Source: Tepidanaerobacter sp. EBM-38 (GTDB lineage Bacteria; Bacillota; Thermosediminibacteria; Thermosediminibacterales; Tepidanaerobacteraceae). Taken from it: a stretch of DNA of 32,184 nucleotides. The position numbers and the translations under genes were made by a program. Positions 28,711-32,184 of this stretch are shown here, one piece after another; position 1 is the first letter of the stretch; every line of letters begins with the position of its first letter. The notes beneath the pieces are model-generated. The model did no database searches. It saw only the letters and a program-made list of their open reading frames with translations, and was not told the origin of the DNA. The stretch is taken from NCBI GenBank assembly GCA_001896545.1, contig MPOT01000007.1, forward strand, positions 1 through 32,184, in the 5' to 3' direction.

Positions 28711-29514
28711 ATGTTGGGGATATCCAGGTCCAACCTCAGCGTTGTGAATATTCCTTTAGAGGAAATACAGCCAAATATATACCAGCCGCGAAAAGATTTT
28801 AACGACGAGTCTTTAGATGAGCTAACGAATTCCATCAAGAGTTACGGCGTTTTGCAGCCTATAGTGGTTCGCCGCAACGGGCGGGGAGGATATGAAATTA
28901 TTGCCGGAGAGCGTCGTTGGCGCGCATGCCAAAAGGCAGGTCTTAAAGAAATTCCGGCTATAGTAAAAGATGCCAAAGATGCGGATACAGCTATTCTTGC
29001 TCTCATGGAGAATATTCAGAGGGAAGATTTGAATTTCCTTGAAGAAGCCGAAGGCTATAGACAGCTCATTCAAGAATGTGGTGTGACACAGGAACAACTT
29101 GCCATGAAACTCGGTAAAAGTCAGTCGACAATTGCCAACAAAATGAGAATACTAAAACTTTCGCCTGAGATTATCAATATTATTTCTCAGGAAAAGCTAA
29201 CTGAACGGCATGCCAGAGCCCTTTTGAAGCTGCCTGATAAAGAGCTTCAAATGCAGGTATTAAACCAAGTTGTCAGTAAAGGCTTGAGTGTTCGCCAGAC
29301 CGAAGAGCTTATTGAGCAAACAATTGAAAAAATCAGCGATGATAAGAAGAATAAAAGCAAATCGTTTAAAATTGCCATAAAAGATGTGCGTATTTTTGTA
29401 AATTCTGTGCGAAAACTTGTAAAGGCAATAAAAGAAACCGGTGTGAAGGCGGAATATAAGGAAGTCGATAAGGGTGAGTATATTGAACTAATGGTTCAGA
29501 TACCAAAAAGGTAA
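28711..29514 (+). CDS. noc: Noc-like ParB-family nucleoid occlusion protein
   Basis: 267 residues. A ParB N-terminal CTP-binding domain shows IIAGERRWRACQKAGLKEIPAIVKD and ENIQREDLN. A helix-turn-helix has VTQEQLAMKLGKSQSTIANKMRILKL, and the C-terminus ends GEYIELMVQIPKR, closely like Bacillus Noc. It is distinct from the second ParB encoded at 30681. Noc spreads on DNA from its sites and blocks septum formation over the nucleoid. Here the N-terminus ahead of the ParB domain is only about 16 residues and lacks an obvious copy of the Bacillus membrane-binding helix. GGGAGGGGG precedes the ATG. A sigma-H-like promoter lies upstream. Confidence 0.88.
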   Translation: MLGISRSNLSVVNIPLEEIQPNIYQPRKDFNDESLDELTNSIKSYGVLQPIVVRRNGRGGYEIIAGERRWRACQKAGLKEIPAIVKDAKDADTAILALMENIQREDLNFLEEAEGYRQLIQECGVTQEQLAMKLGKSQSTIANKMRILKLSPEIINIISQEKLTERHARALLKLPDKELQMQVLNQVVSKGLSVRQTEELIEQTIEKISDDKKNKSKSFKIAIKDVRIFVNSVRKLVKAIKETGVKAEYKEVDKGEYIELMVQIPKR

Positions 29515-29530
29515 TTGAACCTTTTTTTTT
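29505..29530 (+). terminator. Rho-independent terminator after noc
   Basis: AAAAGGT, a short loop (AATTGA) and ACCTTTT form a hairpin whose 3' arm runs into T8. It overlaps the last codons of noc. Confidence 0.7.
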
Positions 29531-29647
29531 GGCATAAATAAAAACAAGATAATATAGCTATTTTAGGTTTGACTTGAGAAATTATGTTATTTGCGGACCA
29601 TTTAGTAAGCCTTAAGACTTTACGATAAATGTCTTATACTGCTAGAG

Positions 29648-29676
29648 TAACCACCCATTTTGCGGGTGGTTATAAT
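29648..29676 (+). terminator. Hairpin, candidate terminator of a short upstream transcript
   Basis: TAACCACCC (29648-29656) and GGGTGGTTA (29664-29672), perfect 9-bp stem with a 7-base loop, then TAATTTT. The noc gene already has a terminator 120 bases upstream, so this one may end a separate short transcript. Confidence 0.45.
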
Positions 29677-29869
29677 TTTGGTATAAATATGTCTTAATGG
29701 CATATTTTATTTTTATTTACCGGATGAATGCTCAAAAAGATTTTTAAAAAATCAGGCTTGAACGTGGTATGTTGAATTTTGATAAATTATTTATTAAAAA
29801 TGTCAATAAAAAAGAAGGAAAAACCTGATATAAAACGAAAGTTATATTAAAGTATCAACACCAGTTTTG

Positions 29870-29926
29870 AAAGGAGGTCAGGAAACAAGACGCACACAAT
29901 CTGAGTGCTTATTGTTTCATGATTTT
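29870..29926 (+). promoter_or_regulatory. Structured ribosome binding region of soj
   Basis: AAAGGAGGT (29870-29878) has no start codon at normal spacing; the soj ATG is 49 bases away and has no Shine-Dalgarno of its own. GAAACAA (29882-29888) can pair with TTGTTTC (29912-29918), with inner GCAC/GTGC. This hairpin would leave about 12 unpaired bases between GGAGG and the ATG. Confidence 0.55.
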
Positions 29927-30688
29927 ATGGCAAGAGTTATAGCTATAGCCAATCAAAAAGGAGGGGTGGGGAAAACCACCACTTCAGTAAACTTGGCTGC
30001 TTGTTTAGGCGTTTTAGGACAAAAGGTATTGCTGGTGGACATTGACCCACAAGGTAACAGCACTAGCGGTATAGGCATCGATAAAATGAATAATGATAAA
30101 ACAATCTACAATGTGCTTATTAATGAAGAACCTATTGTAAACAATACCGTAAAAACCGACTACGAAAATCTATATTTACTACCGTCAAACATTCAATTGG
30201 CAGGAGCCGAAATCGAGTTGGTTCCTGCAATTTCCAGGGAATACAAACTTAAAAATGCCATAGAAGACATTAAGGGCGATTATGATTTTATTATCATCGA
30301 CTGCCCGCCGTCCTTAGGTTTACTGACATTAAATGCTTTGACGGCTGCCGATACGGTTTTAGTACCGATTCAATGTGAGTATTATGCATTAGAAGGCTTA
30401 GGCCAGCTAATGAATACCATATCACTTGTGCAAAAGCATTTAAATAAAAACCTTGAGGTAGAAGGTGTACTATTGACCATGTTTGATGCAAGGACAAATT
30501 TATCAATACAGGTCGTAGACGAAGTAAAGAAATATTTTAAAAACAAGGTTTATAGTACAATAATTCCGAGAAATGTTAGACTCAGCGAGGCTCCAAGCCA
30601 CGGAAAACCAATAATCAGGTATGATTCAAAATCACGTGGGGCCGAAGTATATATGGATTTAGCAAAGGAGGTTTTGGACATTGAGTAA
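29927..30688 (+). CDS. soj: Chromosome partitioning ATPase Soj (ParA)
   Basis: 253 residues from the ATG at 29927, which gives the usual ParA start MARVIAIANQKGGVGKTTT with the deviant Walker A (Lys11 and Lys16). LLVDIDPQGNSTSG follows, then Walker B IIIDCPPSLGLLT. The frame is open back to TTG at 29867, but that region reads like non-coding leader and the TTG has no ribosome binding site. Soj-ATP moves the origin with ParB and modulates DnaA in Bacillus. It overlaps parB by eight bases. Confidence 0.95.
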   Translation: MARVIAIANQKGGVGKTTTSVNLAACLGVLGQKVLLVDIDPQGNSTSGIGIDKMNNDKTIYNVLINEEPIVNNTVKTDYENLYLLPSNIQLAGAEIELVPAISREYKLKNAIEDIKGDYDFIIIDCPPSLGLLTLNALTAADTVLVPIQCEYYALEGLGQLMNTISLVQKHLNKNLEVEGVLLTMFDARTNLSIQVVDEVKKYFKNKVYSTIIPRNVRLSEAPSHGKPIIRYDSKSRGAEVYMDLAKEVLDIE

Positions 30689-31532
30689 GCGCGGATTAGG
30701 CAGAGGCCTTGAGGCGTTGATTCCAATGGATTCAATAGAGCAGAAGAACGGGGAAAATGTTCAAGAGATAGATATTAAGGCAATCGTAGCAAACGATAAA
30801 CAGCCCAGAAAGGATTTTGACGAACAAAAGTTGGATGAACTTGCTGCTTCAATGAAACAGCATGGAGTTTTGCAACCCGTCATTGTTAGAAAAAAGGGTA
30901 ATATTTATGAACTTGTGGCAGGCGAACGAAGATGGAGAGCTGCTGCAAAAGCCGGTATCAAAAAAATACCTGCCATAGTTAAAGAGTTATCTGATGCGGA
31001 TGTAATGGAGATTGCACTTATAGAAAACTTGCAGCGGGAAGACTTAAACCCCATGGAAGAGGCCTTGGCATACAAAACCTTAATGGATGATTTCGGTTTA
31101 ACACAGGAAGAACTGTCAAAAAGAGTTGGTAAAAGCAGATCGCAGATTGCAAACACTGTGAGGCTATTAAACCTTGAAAGCGAAATACAGGAACTTGTTC
31201 TGCAAGATAAACTGACAGCAGGCCACGCTAGGGCTTTACTTTCCATTCAGAATAAAAAAGATAGATATGATTTGGCAAAGAAAATTAGTTCAGATGCATT
31301 ATCCGTTAGACAGACAGAGCAAATGGCAAAGAAAATTTCCGATGAAAGTAAGCAGAAGAAAAATGCAAGGCAAAAGGAGATTAACCCTGTTATATTAGAT
31401 ATAACCGAGAAACTGCAGAGAAGCCTTGGCACAAGAGTTAGAATAAAAGGAAACGAAAGACGCGGAAAAATCGAAATTGAATTTTATTCCGGTGATGAAC
31501 TAGAACGCATACTCGAAGTTATTACAGAGTAA
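30681..31532 (+). CDS. parB: Chromosome partitioning protein ParB (Spo0J)
   Basis: 283 residues. It starts MSKRGLGRGLEALIP, the ParB N-terminus that contacts ParA. The CTP-binding domain has VAGERRWRAAAKAGIKKIPAIV and ENLQREDLNPMEEA, the helix-turn-helix has LTQEELSKRVGKSRSQIANTVRLL, and a C-terminal dimer domain ends the protein. It loads at parS and slides on DNA as a CTP clamp. The TTG start overlaps the soj stop region by eight bases, with AAAGGAGG at 30665-30672. A perfect parS lies three bases after its stop. Confidence 0.97.
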   Translation: MSKRGLGRGLEALIPMDSIEQKNGENVQEIDIKAIVANDKQPRKDFDEQKLDELAASMKQHGVLQPVIVRKKGNIYELVAGERRWRAAAKAGIKKIPAIVKELSDADVMEIALIENLQREDLNPMEEALAYKTLMDDFGLTQEELSKRVGKSRSQIANTVRLLNLESEIQELVLQDKLTAGHARALLSIQNKKDRYDLAKKISSDALSVRQTEQMAKKISDESKQKKNARQKEINPVILDITEKLQRSLGTRVRIKGNERRGKIEIEFYSGDELERILEVITE

Positions 31533-31534
31533 AA

Positions 31535-31550
31535 TGTTTCACGTGAAACA
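31535..31550. other. parS centromere site
   Basis: TGTTTCACGTGAAACA, a perfect 16-base match to the bacterial parS consensus, two to three bases downstream of the parB stop codon. I saw no second full match in the window. Confidence 0.96.
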
Positions 31551-31681
31551 ATCTCCAAATTTTTAAAAAGGGCACCTACCCGCCACCCAAAATAATAAAT
31601 CACCACCCCGACATATGATTCATTAACATAAACGTTGCGATACACGAATTACCGACATATCGGGTTTTCCGTATATACCGC

Positions 31682-31721
31682 ATGGATTGCCAACAATGTA
31701 GGGGCGGTCATCGACCGCCCG
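31682..31721 (+). repeat. TGTAGGGG hairpin unit, copy 1
   Basis: A 40-base unit containing GGGCGGTC (31702-31709), loop ATC and GACCGCCC (31713-31720). It matches 31967-32006 at 38 of 40 positions. Confidence 0.85.
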
Positions 31722-31810
31722 CAACACGAACCGCCGTACGATGATGTAACAAATGGTTAATTAACGTAAACGTTCCGCAGCAATATTGCGATATACGAAT
31801 GACCGGCATG

Positions 31811-31840
31811 CAGCGGGAGACCAATGGTCTCCCCTACAAT
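31811..31840 (-). repeat. TGTAGGGG hairpin unit, inverted variant
   Basis: Read on the minus strand it gives ATTGTAG, then GGGAGACC, ATT, GGTCTCCC. It has the same head and loop size as the other units but a different, still perfectly paired stem (31815-31822 with 31826-31833). Confidence 0.8.
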
Positions 31841-31890
31841 AACATATTATTAACATATTATTTATTAATGTAAACGTTATGTGGCAATAT

Positions 31891-31966
31891 ATGGATTACC
31901 AACATATCGGGTTTTTCATATATACCGCATGGATTACCAACATATCGGGTTTTTCATATATACCGC
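31891..31966 (+). repeat. Exact 38-bp tandem duplication
   Basis: 31891-31928 and 31929-31966 are identical (ATGGATTACCAACATATCGG... to TATATACCGC). A diverged 27-base part of the same unit occurs at 31655-31681 (25 of 27 identical). Confidence 0.9.
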
Positions 31967-32006
31967 ATGAATTACCAACAATGTAGGGGCGGTCATCGAC
32001 CGCCCG
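31967..32006 (+). repeat. TGTAGGGG hairpin unit, copy 2
   Basis: It follows the tandem duplication directly. GGGCGGTC (31987-31994) pairs with GACCGCCC (31998-32005). Confidence 0.85.
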
Positions 32007-32184
32007 CCGTAATCCACCGCAACATATTATAATTACGATCAACAAGGAATTGCCAACAAAATTTTATTAATAAATGGTAGGATGCATATCAGCAAATAAT
32101 GCGTTATGGTGTTATTATATGGGCCGTGCAAATATTGTTTACAAAATATATGTCAGCATGAAATTTCAAACCGGATATAATTTA

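Larger units (their letters stand above)
29515..29926 (+). other. Gene-free leader between noc and soj
   Basis: About 410 bases, AT-rich. Contents seen: the noc terminator tail, an inverted repeat TAAGAC/GTCTTA, a 9-bp hairpin with a weak T-tract (29648-29676), a weak sigma-H-like match (GAAGGAAAA at about 29814), and a strong Shine-Dalgarno followed by a hairpin before soj. No convincing gene. Confidence 0.6.
31551..32184. repeat. Gene-free mosaic of degenerate intergenic repeats beyond parS
   Basis: No credible gene. Bases 31622-32006 are built from recurring modules: TAAACGTT-headed units (31629, 31767, 31871), a CATATCGGG...TATATACCGC unit (31655, 31899, 31937) and a TGTAGGGG hairpin unit (31682-31721, 31967-32006 and an inverted variant at 31811-31840). 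Bases 32010-32184 are AT-rich with no motif that I recognise. Confidence 0.8.

Noticed and set aside
29796..29815. AATGTCAATAAAAAAG as a third copy of the bracket repeat
   Set aside because: It matches only the left arm and lacks the TTGACAC arm; AT-rich chance match is likely.
29814..29845. Second sigma-H promoter before soj (GAAGGAAAA-N11-AACGAAAGT)
   Set aside because: The -35 half fits but the -10 half has GAAA for GAAT and GT for the final A/T bases, so it is too weak to call.
29911..29927. TTGTTTCATGA as a degenerate parS near the soj start
   Set aside because: Only one half-site matches (about 8 of 16 bases); its pairing with upstream GAAACAA better explains it as an RNA stem.
31551..32184. 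CRISPR array in the terminal repeat region
   Set aside because: Units differ in length and order, spacers are not of constant size, and the two 38-bp copies are directly adjacent without a spacer.

Overview
This window is the chromosomal origin region of a low-GC Gram-positive bacterium, most likely a spore-forming member of the class Clostridia. Evidence: the dnaA-dnaN-yaaA-recF-dciA-remB-gyrB-gyrA and rpmH-rnpA-yidD-yidC-jag-mnmE-mnmG-rsmG-noc-soj-parB order, GGAGG ribosome binding sites throughout, frequent TTG/GTG starts, AT-rich intergenic DNA, and a sigma-H-type promoter before noc. A Thermoanaerobacterales/Thermosediminibacterales-like genus is a guess from general gene content, not something the sequence proves.

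Layout. The origin lies at about 20.59-20.85 kb between dnaN and dnaA. It has an AT-rich stretch, five TAG trinucleotides (DnaA-trios), and several DnaA boxes. Everything left of it (to 264) is on the minus strand and everything right of the dnaA/rpmH divergence (22.2-22.4 kb) is on the plus strand, so nearly all genes are co-oriented with the two forks. Leftward, after dnaN-yaaA-recF-dciA-remB-gyrB-gyrA, comes a Bacillus-like nucleotide/replication block: an Orn/Lys/Arg decarboxylase (yaaO-like), tmk, darA, yaaR, holB, ricT. Then come a yugP-like zinc peptidase, a short intergenic region with a candidate 20-residue peptide gene, dapA, and trmN6-like/rsmI. The left end carries a marR-ABC-ABC drug-efflux-type operon with a clear promoter/operator, and a remnant of a transposase at the edge. 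Two near-identical quasi-palindromes bracket this operon.

Rightward are the ribosomal protein L34/RNase P/YidC/Jag module, the tRNA-U34 modification pair mnmE-mnmG, rsmG, a Noc-like ParB paralogue, and the soj-parB segregation pair. A perfect 16-bp parS follows three bases after the parB stop. The last 0.6 kb has no gene. It is a mosaic of degenerate repeats that includes covarying hairpins and an exact 38-bp tandem duplication.

Functionally the window joins replication initiation (dnaA, oriC, dnaN, dciA, gyrase, holB), origin segregation (soj, parB, parS, noc), translation and RNA maturation (rpmH, rnpA, rsmG, rsmI, mnmEG, ricT) and membrane insertion (yidC, yidD). No wholly new multi-gene system is visible. 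The most notable non-genic signals are a hairpin that may bring a distant Shine-Dalgarno next to the soj start, the repeat mosaic beside parS, the repeat-bracketed MarR/ABC cassette, the sigma-H-like promoter of noc and the tiny ORF upstream of dapA.
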